Assembly: GCA_963281255.1 (NCBI GenBank)
Contig: OY725505.1
Span: 62,001 to 126,000 of the forward strand
Direction of reading: 5' to 3'
Length of the DNA: 64,000 nt
Origin: Aphrocallistes beatrix
Taxonomy: Eukaryota > Porifera > Hexactinellida > Sceptrulophora > Aphrocallistidae
Shown: positions 12,025 to 24,300 of the stretch, piece after piece
Layout: each line of letters begins with the position of its first letter
How positions within the stretch are numbered: position 1 is the first letter of the stretch
Program-made: the position numbers and the translations under genes
The notes under the pieces: generated by a model
Database searches by the model: none
The model's input: the letters and a program-made list of their open reading frames with translations, nothing else
Told to the model about the DNA's origin: nothing

Positions 12025-13467
12025 ATGAGTGAGAGAAGCTACGGAACTTTACCCAGGAATTTTACATTTCAAACAATGCAGCCAACACCAATTCATCTCG
12101 ATCGATGCCCATCAATGATCAGTCTTAACGGCGAGTATGGCTTTGGACGTTTCGGAAGCGTTCCAGCTAATCTTCAAACTATCCCGATACAAAGAGTAAT
12201 TAGTGTACCAGCTTACGCTGGGCAATACCCATATACACCCCCGAGTCGACCATCCAGTCAATTCTCCTACCACATGCCGACATACCCTATCAATGTGCCA
12301 GTTTCATGTCCAATAGCATGGGGTCGTAGGGCCAGTGCTTTCTATTCCACTCCGTCACCAAATGGGAGTGAGAGCACGTACTCTACTTCCCAGATGATAC
12401 CTCTCAGTTATACCAACCCTCCCAACTTCATGATAGGTTCGAGGAAACTGAATGGAGCATTTCATGGTAGTGCGCTAAGTTCCAATGAGAACAAAGTAAC
12501 TAAGATTCAACTAGCAAATAAGTTAGAATTAGAAGAGATTACACTTCGTAAAAAATCTGAAAGTGATTTTATTGGCCTTATCATTGAGGTTCTGCCGGAA
12601 TCGTTAGATCAAGATGTGATACTTGTGGTGAGTAGGATAATATCTGGTGGGCTTTGTCAAAAAGATGGCAAACTGCAACATGGTGACCGCATTTTGAAGG
12701 TTAATGGACACCGAATAAAGGATATGGACACAACTATGGAACACTTTCGCAGCCCCAACATCACACTCACAATTGCTCGTGCCACAAAACAATTTAAGCG
12801 TGATAACATAAGGATTGTTTCCTGCAATCCTTTAGGCCATAAACCTCTTCCAAAGGGCACCAAAAAGCTTACAACTTTCATTCAAGGCACCCCACGCATG
12901 GCAAAAGGTGTAAACGAAGCCAAATTGGAGGTTGAAATGATTTCGCTATGTCATCGTTTAGAAAGGGTTCGGACAGGCATTAAAAAGGCACAATGGCATT
13001 TGTATAATATTGATAAGGAAGAGTTTATGTCTAAGAATAACGATGAAAAGTCCATTAAAAATCACAAGAAAAAAGCCACCAAAGATCAATCAGCGAAAAA
13101 GAAAAGATCGAAATCCAATGAGTTACAACTGAAGGTACTCGATAAGCCACTTTCCAAACAACCTAACGAAGCCAATGAGAATGAGTCCAACAATCAAATG
13201 CCAACATATCAACCTCCAGTCCGTGTGGTGCAACCGTACCCTTATTGGGTACCTCTTAGCCATCCTGTCCAGCCCATGATGGGGACAATGCCCCATGCAA
13301 CGATGCCCTACCCTTCCTTCCAGAATGGGAGCGTTTACCCTCAGCGTTTTGCTGCTCGTTCAAATAGTTTACCCAACCCCGCCCGTCTACCCATTGAAAC
13401 TGGGTCTTCAAAGGCAAGTCCGAATGCAATCAGGCGATCAAGTGTCTATGAAGAAACTCTCCTGTAA
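12025..13467 (+). CDS. Single-PDZ-domain protein with low-complexity flanks
   Basis: The frame is open from 11956, but its first ATG is at 12025 (start of MSERSYGTLPRNF), giving 480 residues in one exon. Residues 1-150 are rich in Pro, Ser and Tyr and lack obvious domains. One PDZ domain spans about residues 165-255. It has the peptide-binding loop FIGLI, then SGGLCQKDGKLQHGDRILKV and a C-terminal strand ITLTIARA. After the PDZ comes a short helical block (EVEMISLCHRLERVRTGIKK), a Lys-rich stretch near residues 350-385 that could be a nuclear or membrane-binding patch, and a Pro/Tyr-rich tail. PDZ domains bind C-terminal peptides and typically scaffold cortical or junctional complexes. I do not recognise the full architecture and cannot name an orthologue. 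Confidence 0.82.
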   Translation: MSERSYGTLPRNFTFQTMQPTPIHLDRCPSMISLNGEYGFGRFGSVPANLQTIPIQRVISVPAYAGQYPYTPPSRPSSQFSYHMPTYPINVPVSCPIAWGRRASAFYSTPSPNGSESTYSTSQMIPLSYTNPPNFMIGSRKLNGAFHGSALSSNENKVTKIQLANKLELEEITLRKKSESDFIGLIIEVLPESLDQDVILVVSRIISGGLCQKDGKLQHGDRILKVNGHRIKDMDTTMEHFRSPNITLTIARATKQFKRDNIRIVSCNPLGHKPLPKGTKKLTTFIQGTPRMAKGVNEAKLEVEMISLCHRLERVRTGIKKAQWHLYNIDKEEFMSKNNDEKSIKNHKKKATKDQSAKKKRSKSNELQLKVLDKPLSKQPNEANENESNNQMPTYQPPVRVVQPYPYWVPLSHPVQPMMGTMPHATMPYPSFQNGSVYPQRFAARSNSLPNPARLPIETGSSKASPNAIRRSSVYEETLL

Positions 13468-14048
13468 ATATTTCTAAACATATTTGTACTGGTTTATTTT
13501 ATTTCGATTTTTATTTTCATTCTTCATCCTAATTTCCAATTAAATGATGAACGATTGTCTGCATCCACATTTGTGTTTGGGATCATGGCTTTGTTATCTC
13601 AGCCAAAATAACCAATTAAATTTTTGCCATCTTCACATATGATAGGAATACTGTCTCCAGCTTCTACCAAGTGATTAGACTGGATGTTATTCAATATTAT
13701 AGTCTTAGTTGATGTGGATTAATCTGTCTCAAGTTGTAGGGAAAGCATACGTAGATATGATCAGGTGCAACAGTCTCTTATTCTTGCTGAAAAATCAAAT
13801 TAACAAATATTATATCAAATAAAAATAACATACAGAACACTTTTTTTCAAATAGGTTGCCTCCATAAAATATAAGGAAAATATCCTTTCTTTTTCCTGAA
13901 GCAAGTTGCTTTATTTGGCAACTTGCCTCAGGTAAAAAGAAAGGATCTTTTCCATACCTTTCACAGTATGTTACACGGAAAATCCAATTTGTGGGATTAT
14001 TTTGATTATTTTTTACGAATGTAGTATAGACTGTACATTATAGTGGAT
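13468..14048. other. Intergenic region with a foldback
   Basis: A 580-base gap between two same-strand intronless genes. The only structure seen is the foldback at 13875-13953, which ends 95 bases before the hydroxylase ATG. No coding sequence is visible. Confidence 0.5.
13875..13953. repeat. Short foldback element upstream of the hydroxylase
   Basis: A 79-base imperfect palindrome. The left arm starts GGAAAATATCCTTTC and contains GAAGCAAGTTGC; the right arm contains GCAACTTGCCTCAG and ends GAAAGGATCTTTTCC. The arms of about 35 bases differ at a few positions and are separated by about 7 bases. It is either a small MITE or a transcribed hairpin in the 5' region of the next gene. Confidence 0.7.
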
Positions 14049-14813
14049 ATGGTGCTTTGGGAAGAAGACCTCACTGCTTTCCAGTTCTCTATCATCACTT
14101 TCGTTCTTCATGAGGTTGTCTGGCTATTTTTCGTAACCTTCTATAATCTGATAGAATATTTCAAACTATTTCCCGATTCGAAAATACAAATTAACCACCG
14201 GTCTAAAGACCAACCTGCCAAACTGGACTGGGTTAAACTCCTAGCTTTCAACCATTTATTCGTTCTAGCTCCGGGGCTTTACTTTTTGTACTTCGCTTAC
14301 AAATTTGCTGGTGTCCAATTCTCAGGCCCTTTGCCCCCCTTACATATCAGTGTACTGCAGTTCATCGGGTTTATAATGGTCGATGACTTCCTTTTCTATT
14401 GGCTCCATCGATTAATGCATTTGCCATTCTTCTACAAACACTTTCATAAACGTCACCATTCTTTTATACGTCCGAATGCTATCACCTCGGAATATTTCCA
14501 CCCTATTGATTTCTTCGCGTCCGGGACTCTCCCTGTTATCGCTAGTCCAATACTTTTTCAGAGCCATGTTGTGCTTGCATGGGTATGGACGTTCTTCCGA
14601 ACTTGGGAAGCGTGTGACGGCCATTCAGGGTATGATTTAATATTTGTCCCCTTTCGTTACTTCCCTTTTCGCCCAGGTGCACAAGTTCATGATTACCATC
14701 ATCTGAATAGCGTGGGGAACTACGGGAGCATGACTGTGTTCTGGGATTGGCTGTGTGGTACAGATCTCTCGTACAAGGATTACTGTGCCATGAAGCTAGC
14801 TAAATCTGATTGA
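14049..14813 (+). CDS. Membrane fatty acid hydroxylase superfamily protein (FAXDC2/sterol C4-methyl oxidase-like)
   Basis: The protein has 254 residues in one exon. The first ATG is at 14049; the two codons before it in frame are not a start. The histidine boxes of the di-iron superfamily are all present: HRLMH (120-124), HKRHH (133-137) and HDYHH (214-218), with the extra conserved GHSGYDL block at 191-197. Three or four hydrophobic segments surround them, as expected for an ER membrane oxidase acting on sterols or fatty acyl chains with O2. The spacing and the NAITSEYFHPIDF block fit FAXDC2 and C4-methylsterol oxidase relatives better than fatty acid 2-hydroxylase, since no cytochrome b5 domain is present. 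Substrate cannot be told from sequence. All metal ligands appear intact, so it is probably active. Confidence 0.88.
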   Translation: MVLWEEDLTAFQFSIITFVLHEVVWLFFVTFYNLIEYFKLFPDSKIQINHRSKDQPAKLDWVKLLAFNHLFVLAPGLYFLYFAYKFAGVQFSGPLPPLHISVLQFIGFIMVDDFLFYWLHRLMHLPFFYKHFHKRHHSFIRPNAITSEYFHPIDFFASGTLPVIASPILFQSHVVLAWVWTFFRTWEACDGHSGYDLIFVPFRYFPFRPGAQVHDYHHLNSVGNYGSMTVFWDWLCGTDLSYKDYCAMKLAKSD

Positions 14814-15355
14814 ATTTTCTCCTTTTATTTTATTTGAATTCATTGAAAATATTTGTATTCTTATTATTTGATGTCGTATATCGGTTTATAATATTCTATA
14901 ATGACATTGATTTTTGTTTGCTTTCATATAAAAAAGGTGGGCAAATTTTAGAAATTTATAATTTATGCATAGTATGTGATCTCATAAGTATTTATGCTAT
15001 TTTGTGGCGCCATTTAAAGATTTCCATTCTTCTGAAGTTACATAATTATGGTTATAATGTAGGCACTTAATTTTAATTCCGTTCAAACTAGAAGGATAAA
15101 CAGGACCTCCAAAATGCTAGGCTAAACATATTGTCGATTTCCATATTTGGAAGTTCATGCTATGTAAGCCCTGGCATTAAGAATGCCAGGTTATGTTTAT
15201 GTTCATACCTCTTAAAATGCACGTACTATTCGTTTTCCATTTTATCACAATATACTATAACCATCTAAATCCAGGTAGAATTTGGCCTTGTATCCTTAAA
15301 AAAATATTTTGGTTCTAACCTTAGTGTAGTTTTATCCAACTCGGGCCATTTTGTA
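14814..15355. other. Intergenic region before VPS13
   Basis: A 540-base AT-rich interval holding the presumed VPS13 promoter. One small perfect hairpin is seen at 15170-15190 (CCTGGCATT, three-base loop, AATGCCAGG). No coding sequence is visible. Confidence 0.45.
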
Positions 15356-18300
15356 ATGGTATTCGAGTCAGTGTTGATTGATATTCTCAACCGATTCCTG
15401 GGGCCTTATGTGAAGAATTTAGACGCTTCACAGCTCCAGGTAAGTGTATGGTCAGGCAACATCACACTCGACAATTTAGAATTGAAGGAAAATGCACTCG
15501 AGCAGTTCAACATTCCAGTAAGAGTCCACTTCGGATATTTGGACAAGTTTCGAGCTAAGATCCCATGGAAGAATCTCTACAATGAGCCCACCATCGTAGA
15601 GATCGACGTAAGTTGACTATTGATGCCTTAAGCAGGTATACATATAAGCGGAAATAACCTCACCTTTTGTCTTCTACAGTGTCTCAAAAAATTTTTCCGG
15701 TTGTACAATTAATAATTAATAATTAAACCGGAAAAAACTTTTGAGACACCCTGTATATCAAATCTTGCCTCTCTAAGGTGTAGGCTTATCTAGTAACAGG
15801 CAGGTACGTTGCCACAGGGGAGGGGGCAATGCCCCCTGGGAACTTCTAATTCCTGGCGCAATGTCCCCCCCCTTGAGGAAATAACCTGGTGACGTCCCTG
15901 GTACAGGGGAGGAATTTTGGCGCTAATTTTCCGCTTACAATCTTACCGTGTACAAAGTAAGTATGCCATTCTGGCGAGTGGAAAGATAGTTAGATTTTTC
16001 AGGATGTCTCGAAAAATCTAACTATCTTTCCACGCACAAATATCCTCTTCAAGTAAAATAACTGAATTATTATGAATTACTTTCGAAGGGACTTTACGTC
16101 ATTGCTGGACCCAACTCAGCATTTAAATTCGATCCAGCAAAAGCAATAGAAGAGGCGCGAAACAAGAAACTGCAGGAGTTAGAGAAGTTTAAGCGAATCA
16201 GGAAGAGTAAGAAACAAAAGAAGGAGAAACAGGAAGAAGCTCAAGACCAAACCTTCGCAGAGAAAGTCATAACTCAGGTTACATTTCTAAATTATGATAA
16301 ATCGACTTTGGTGAATTCAAGACTAAACTTTAGTTGGTGGATAGGACACAGCTAGTCCAGTCTAAATTTCATTCTGCCAGTCGTTTTTAAACAGTTTAAT
16401 TTGGCAAAAATTTAAAAAATTTTCATTGAAAAATTCTTCCCCGTGCCAGTATGCATACTTATAGATTCGAATAATTTTATAAAAAATAACTAAAATCATG
16501 TTTGGTTCATTTTAATTGATTGACCAAGCTAAGTTGGCGAAATTTTCACTTTCATTAGCATTCAGTTGTGAACAAATTTAAGATTATAATGCACACTCAT
16601 TAAAATATAACTCGTAAAGTCGACAAATATTTTCACATGTGATACCACTATGATGGCTACAAACCTTATCGCAAGAACTGTATCAGGTGATCAAGAACCT
16701 ACAAGTAACCATAAAGAATATACACATTCGCTACGAAGATATGAATACCATTCCAGGACACATGTTCGCAGCTGGTATCAGTCTGAGCCAGCTTATCATG
16801 CATAGTGTGGACGGAAAATGGCAGGTAGGGTTTAGTAATAGTTTAATTTGGTTAGACAATAGGTCGTAATCTAATTTATATCAATTTAGCGACCTCACAA
16901 GAAGTTAAATTTGCTCCCAATTCCTGTTATAATTTGATTGATGGTGTAATAATTCGAATACATTTTGTGTTGAAGGAATTTGAAAGTTGATAGCTTAGTC
17001 CTAGTTACTCAATACCACATCAAATAGATTTTATTTGACTGAAATTGAGTGAAGTATAAATCTTGAATAATATTTATGAAGGAGGAATACTATAAATGTT
17101 CTCAATTGGCTGAGAAAATGTGTAAAGTCATTGAATTGACCTCGGTTAGTGTTTGGGCTAAGTTAAGAGACCATTTGTCCATGCTTAGCTCGGAACCAAT
17201 GCTTCTGACTCAACCAGCAGTCTCATTTACAAGTTATTCGATCTGCAATGTCTCGCCCTATACTGGAATGTGCAATCAGAATCCTATTACAGACGATTCA
17301 AGAAGAAGGAAGACATATTAAAAGTACTTAGCACGGACATAGCAGACACAGCTAAGCAGCCAACGCATCTTCAGTTCATTTTGATGCCAGTCTCTGCTAA
17401 TGCTAAGGTGTGACTAATGGGATTAATTAATTTAACTTGTTCAATGGTATTTTTACCTAACACAATAACTAGGTCCAACTAGACACCAAGGGGGGACAAG
17501 ATCTGAATACCCCCCAAGCCCTTGTCAACCTTAAAGTCGAGGAATTGAATCTGAGCGTCTCTACGCAGCAGTATCGACAGGCCCTTTCACTTCTCGAAGA
17601 ATTTGACCGACTCGGGAGGAACAAACCGTATGCGAAATTCAGACCGGAAACAGAACTGAAAACGCACCCTAAAGAATGGTGGAAGTACGCCTATAACTCA
17701 GTCCTATCTGAGATACAACCGAAATTGCAGGAATTCTCTTGGGAACACATCAAGCATCATCGGGAGTTATGTAAAAGGTTTGATTATAATGTTTTTTAAA
17801 AATAGATTATTAGCGAGTGAGTCAAGGCATTTTCAGTTTTGTGAAAAATCTCCAACATATACGAGATCACTCTTATTATTGGTACGCATAGGCGCCGAAC
17901 CCGGGGGGCTGGGGGGGCTCGATCCCCCTGGATTCGAAGATGGCCCATAGGCGCGCAATACAAAATTTAGGGCTGAGCCCCTGGAACCCCGGAATTGTCC
18001 TTAGAATTCGAAAAGTTGGCGCACCTGTTAGTACGTACTATATTTGTCCTATTATCCAGGTATATCGCCAAGTATCAGAAGAAGTTACTGTCCACCACAT
18101 CCAACCCAGAGCGCAGTAAGACGCTGGCACTCCTCGAACAGGAGCTAGACGTGTTCAATATCCTCCTGTGTAGAGAGATAGCAGAGGAGAGAGCTGCCAA
18201 ACAGAAGAAACTGAAGAAGGAACAGTCAAAGTCTACTTGGTCTTCTTGGTTGGGTTGGGGTGAGTTATTTAGAAATGTCCACTCTCTATTACTTTTGATT

Positions 18301-21300
18301 GGTGAAGGTTATATTTTTGAAAAAGTGCAATGCCAACCATCCTAGCATCCCGGATTTAGCCGGGATATTACACTGAATCCAGCGATTTTGAGGCAATTTA
18401 TATGCCCACCAATCTCTTTTTATGCATAATAAAAATATGAATAAATCTGCTCTAAGAATCGCAAGAACACACCAGAATTTAGTTATTAAATTAATGAATA
18501 AAATTGTAAAATGCTTAGCATCTAAGAATTTTCTCTTAAAATCCAGGGAAATTTCTTGAAGATGTTGGAAAGTATGCCAATTGATGATATTGAAAATGTC
18601 TCTCTAACAGGTAAATCTAAATCAAAGTCGAAAGATGATGACGTCATCATAGGAGATATCAACCTGGGGTCAGCTGGGGAGTTAGACGAAGAGAAGAAGA
18701 AGTTCTACACAGCCATTGGTTACACAGAGGGAAATCTCCCAAAAAAAATGTCTGCTTACCCCAAAGAATACATTGCACTCAAACTTCACTTTGTGATGAA
18801 TAAACTCATTGTGAATTTACGCGACCAGAATGATGGCATTGCTAAACTCACAACAGACATTTTCAAAGCGGATGCAACGTACAGACCTACTGCTAAAGGC
18901 TTAGCCTTCCATACTGAGGCATGTTGATACCGGATGGATAAAGTAACTTTATGCTAATGGCAGGGTTTTTAAGGTTGACACTTTGGTGTAACTCAGCTTA
19001 ACCGTAGTGTTAACCACCGAAAAAATATAAACTTTGCCACACAGGTGTGATGGATGATTTATATAATAAGAAAAACGGATAAAAGGACATTGAGTGTTTG
19101 GTTGAATAATAATAGATTATCATTTGGGAAATCAGATAATGGGACATAAATATTAAGTATTATAAAGAGGATGGAAGTTTTTTCAAATTATGAGACAGCA
19201 ATATGCTTACTGTTTTCTAACGTCATTTCGAAGCTTGAGCAATTCTGTAACGAAATAACTCTGCTTCTAATCAAGTTTTATTTTCCTCTTCATTTAGTTC
19301 TCTCATGTCACCATCAACGGCTGTCGTCGTGGAACATACCGTCCTATCTTCTTACAGGACACAAAACCGAAACAAACTTTAGAAGTGCACAAAAAGGACA
19401 ATCCTTTATTCACTTTGGATTTCGAGATGAATCCACTCAACTCTAAACTTGACTTCAAAATAGGCGCTTCTTTGCAGCCTATTGAGGTTGTGTATGATGC
19501 TAAGACCATTGATAGCATCATAGGCATGTTCATAATCCCGCCTGAAATTCATCTGTTTGACCTGAGAAAAGCCGCACTAGCGACTGTTGAGGATATCAGA
19601 ACAATGTCTCGATCTGGCCTACAGTTTGCCATTCAGAACAGAACACTCGTTGATATAAAGGTAGTTATGAAGCTGTGTTGAAATAATATAGCAATTCCAT
19701 TGGGAGTAGACGCTTGTGACAGATCTCGGAGGTTCACAATGTATTATTTATATAGTAGAAATGTCAATCAGGAGAATGGGATCCTACCGTATAACCGTAT
19801 TTCGAGGGGATGCCATATTTAGAGATAGGCAATAGCATGTATAACATTCCATAACATTTGAGGATGGGAGGGGGGGGGGGGGGCAAACCAATCTTTGCCC
19901 CCCAAAGATTCGCCCATAGCACTACACATATTTAAATTTTGCTGGGGCTTTGCCTCCCTCCCCCAACCACCCCCAAAGACCTGCCTATAGTTATAAGGTT
20001 TATAATTGGTATCTAAAAAGAATTCAAGAAAATTTTAGGATCTTCTAAAGAGAGTAAAATGGCCTCTTTTACGAAGCGAGTATCATTTGAAAAACAACTC
20101 AGCTTTGTCTCATTTCAATAAAATTGTGGAATAGAAAGTTTTTCACGCTCCTATGCTAAAAGTACCACATGGCACTGTTAGATGAATATTTAGTGAACTT
20201 CTGTGGTGCTGGTTATACAATTTTTTTTAGATTTTTGATATTGGCCTAAACAGATGTACAATTTTGCTTGTCACATTTTTCAACTAATTTGAGGTTCAAA
20301 TTGCATTCTGGTTCACGTGTACGTAGTAATCAGATAAAAAATTACGCCATAGTCTTGAGAGCGGTTGTGGAAATATTTAGTGGCGAATTGTGGTTGGTTT
20401 GGGCTTATTGTGAATTCATCATGTGGTTTATTCTGATATTGGAATTATATTTGAAATTCCAATAAGAATGAAAATACATTAATTCTGATAGCCAAAGTTT
20501 TTTTAAAGATAAATTACAGGAAGAAAGCCTAGTTTTTACAATATGAAAAAAATCGTACAAAAAGTGTTTGTTTTTTCATAGTGTTTTAATATAGACTTTT
20601 TTCTCGTAATTTACAATTAAAATACATTACTCTCTGACCATAGTTCCATCCGTTAGGTCGACATTCAAGCTCCCTACTTTATCGTCCCCGAGAAAGGGGA
20701 ATATTCGCCTGATCAGCACAGTATGCTGATTCTAGATCTCGGTTCACTGCACATTTCATCCGACACTCAGGAAGCTATGTCTCTAGACGTGAATCAGGCT
20801 ACACAGGAGCAGTTAGAATCTGCTTTCTATGATAAATTCAAAGTGCAGCTTGAGAATTTACAAGCGCTGGTTGCGTCACCAGGTCAAGATTGGATGAGCG
20901 CTCGCGAACGTAAAGATGACTTGAAACTGCACGTAATTAAGCCTACAGGTATATTTGAATTATAACCTCGGTCTATGCATATCGTTAGGAATATTTTCTG
21001 AAAAAGCGAATGAATGTTTTTTTTAAATTTTAGGTTTTGACCTCTCCGTTTCAAAGAGTCTTATTCCCAACGATACTCGACTCCCGAACCTTCGTGTGAA
21101 TGGAACTATCAACGCACTCCACTTCACACTCTCGGATAGAAAGATCCAGGCTCTAACTGAGATTGTGTTGAGTCTCCCGCTCCCACCTCCTAGCATTGTC
21201 AACCACGCTACGCAGGTAACTAACAGTAGAACCGAGAGTTAATACGAACACGGATAATGCGATACTCCGGGAGTACGAACAGATTCCTTACCCCCTACGG

Positions 21301-24300
21301 AGGAAAATAGATATAAACCACTCCAGTTAATACGAATTCTGGATACTGTTCTCTGGTGTTCGTATTAACGAGATTCTACTGTATAATGTATTGTACAGCT
21401 TGAGAAGAGGAATTTGGAATACGTTATAGATACTGGTTCCTTTTTCCCATACTTGTCATTGATACCATTCATAGCGTTTATTATGTGCTTCATATAATGA
21501 TCTAATCATTGCGAAAGTTTCATGTTGCGAATTGACGACACTATTGTGACTGTACTATGTCTGTTCTCTTTCAACTTCTATTTTGGTATTGCGTAATATG
21601 ATCGCACACGTCGAATTAGATTTTTGAACAACATAAATACGCGCTTTATTACTTCATTAATTGAACTTTCACACATACTTTTAGGTCGCTAAGATGGGTC
21701 CAGTTATCGTTCCTATAAGTCCACAGAAAACGGAAGAAATCAACAATCTCTTTGACAATTTAAACCTCCAGACAGCGAATAAAGTATTCATTATGCCAGA
21801 CGACGATTCTGAGGATATTTCTTCTGAATTCTACGACGTTGAATCGCTGGACTCCTCCTCGACTGGGGATACTGCTAGCTTCTCCACTACTGCGTCTGAC
21901 CCGTCAGAAGTTGTGGACCAATCTCAACTCCCTACCTACATCAAGGTATCATTTATTTCACTCTTATTTTTTTAATTTCATCCAACGAACTTTTCTACCA
22001 TGGATATTAACACATACTGAATCGTGATAATATACACATTACGTCTCGAACTTTAAAAACCCAAAAATCTCTGAGGTTTTTCTATTTATAGAAACTCCCA
22101 TATTGTATGGCATCCCCGCCAAAAACGAGTTAACAAAATCCCTAGTCCAATTCGGATTTAAATTAAGATATCTTCTTCTATTGATTCCATTGGAAATACT
22201 TTCTTTCCTATCGAATGGGAACTTTAGACTAAATAATTATGAGATATGTAAAACAGCTTGATAGTAGATAACAAAGCCAAAAACACTGACAATAACAATA
22301 ACAATAACTAAGCTGAAAGTAATGCTCTAACATATGTACACGCCGTGTTCAAAACATTTTAATTATTTATCTGCATCGATTTGTTCGGCGGTCAAATCCA
22401 AAAACACCTGCTCCAGCGTAGTTTGCGTCACGCCGTAGTTGTCTACTGTGTCCTTGATCTCTTCCATGCACGCGAAAATCTCAGATAACTTCGCTGCGTC
22501 CTGCGGAATCTTGAAGTTCGTCATTCCTGTATGCGCACGTGAGATGGTATGGGTTGGAAATCTTGCCGCTATGTGTCGTTGCAGCTGATTTTGATCGTGC
22601 TTGCATTTCACAGTCAGTGTGTAGCCACTTCCGAACTTGTTCTTCAAATGCTGAAGTGTGCCTAAGCACTTCATTCTTCCATTCACCATTATTGTCAGCC
22701 TGTTACACAGAGCCTCGCATTCTTCCATGCTACGGGAAAGTTTATTAAAATCTAACAATAACAGACATGCCAACTTGAGCTATGATAAAAGCGAGACGCA
22801 ATAGAAAAGTATTATACATAGAATTAAAAAAACGTCCCACCAAAAACGGGAGTTGGAAAGTATGCAATAATTTAGCTGCAGAGTTCTTGGAACATCGATA
22901 AGATGAACCGTAAATTTATACTAATGCTCCATTATGTATTAACTTACCTATGTGAAGTTATTACAATGCAATGTCCCTCTTGGCTGTACTCAGCCAGTGT
23001 GTCCCATAGCAACCGCTTAGAAACTGGGTCCATGCCTGAAGTAGGTTCATCTAACAGCAGCAACGGAGGGTCTCCTACCAGGGCGATGCCAGTACACAAC
23101 TTCCTCTTGTTTCCACCACTAGTCGTAAGCAAGTAATTCTAGTTATTTTTCTGATCATACTCTATTGAAAAGGTCATTGAGTCTTACCTGTAATTCCCAC
23201 ACAACTTGTCACCATATTCAGTTAGGTAGAGTCGCTCTATAATCTCGTCTACAGCTTCTTTAAGATTAGTTCCGTTGAGTCCTCTGATTCTGCCGAACAT
23301 CATCAATAGCTCTCTTCCTGTCATTCTGTCAATCAAGGCATCGTATTGCGGACAATATCCCATCAGAGCGCAAGCCTGAATAAAGAATTTAATTTATTTG
23401 TTAGTAAAATGAAAGAAACTTCAGATGTTTTTTTAATAATTGAAAAATTAACTTATATTAAATTGGGCAAACCAAGGATATTATTTTCAAGCACTTCCTT
23501 AGCAACAACATAAGAACGCGTTACATCCCTTCTAGCATCTCCCTAACAACATACGAGCACCTTACATTCCTTCTAGCATCTCCCTAGCAACATAAGAGCA
23601 CCTTACATTCCATCTAGCACCTCCCTAGCAACATAAGAGCACCTTACATTCCATCTAGCACCTCCCTAGCAACATAAGAGCACCCTACATTCCTTCTAGC
23701 ATCTCCCTAGCACATAAGAGCACCCTACATTCCTTCTAGCACCTCCCTAGCAACATAAGAGCACCTTACATTTCTTCTATCATCTCCCTAGCAACATAAG
23801 AGCACCTTACATTCCTTCTAGCATCTCCCTAGCAACATAAGAGCCCCTACATTCGTTCTAGCACCTCCCTAGCAATATTAGAGCACCCTACATTCCTTCT
23901 AGCATCTCCCTAGCAACATAAGAACAAACAATATTCCTTCTAGCATCCACCTAGCAATTTAATAGCTCAAATATTATTTTCAAAGGATATTTAAGATTTA
24001 TTTTTATTGGTATCTCATTTACCTGTTCTATTCTATATCTCAAATCGATTCCGTTTATAAACGCTGCTCCCGACGAAATATCTTCATCCCCAGTGATCAT
24101 CTTGAAAGTGCTGCTTTTGCCCGCTCCATTCTGACCCAATAAACCGAATATCTCTCCTCTCTTCACTTCCAAGCATACATCTATCACAGCTCGTAATGCG
24201 GGTGCATTATCGCATAGAGTCAAGTTGGTTTTGTATGTCTAAATAAGGTTTGAGACAGTTACAAATGCACTGATATTGAAGCCCATACAAAGTACATAGT

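Noticed and set aside
14043-14048. Upstream start for the hydroxylase at 14043
   Set aside because: That codon is GTG; the first ATG is 14049 and suits an animal gene.
18547-18918. Acceptor at 18546 for VPS13 exon 7
   Set aside because: It breaks the frame against exon 6, which ends in phase 1; the acceptor at 18525-18526 restores it.
23505-23945. CRISPR-like array
   Set aside because: Units are directly contiguous 41-bp tandem repeats without unique spacers, in a eukaryotic intron.
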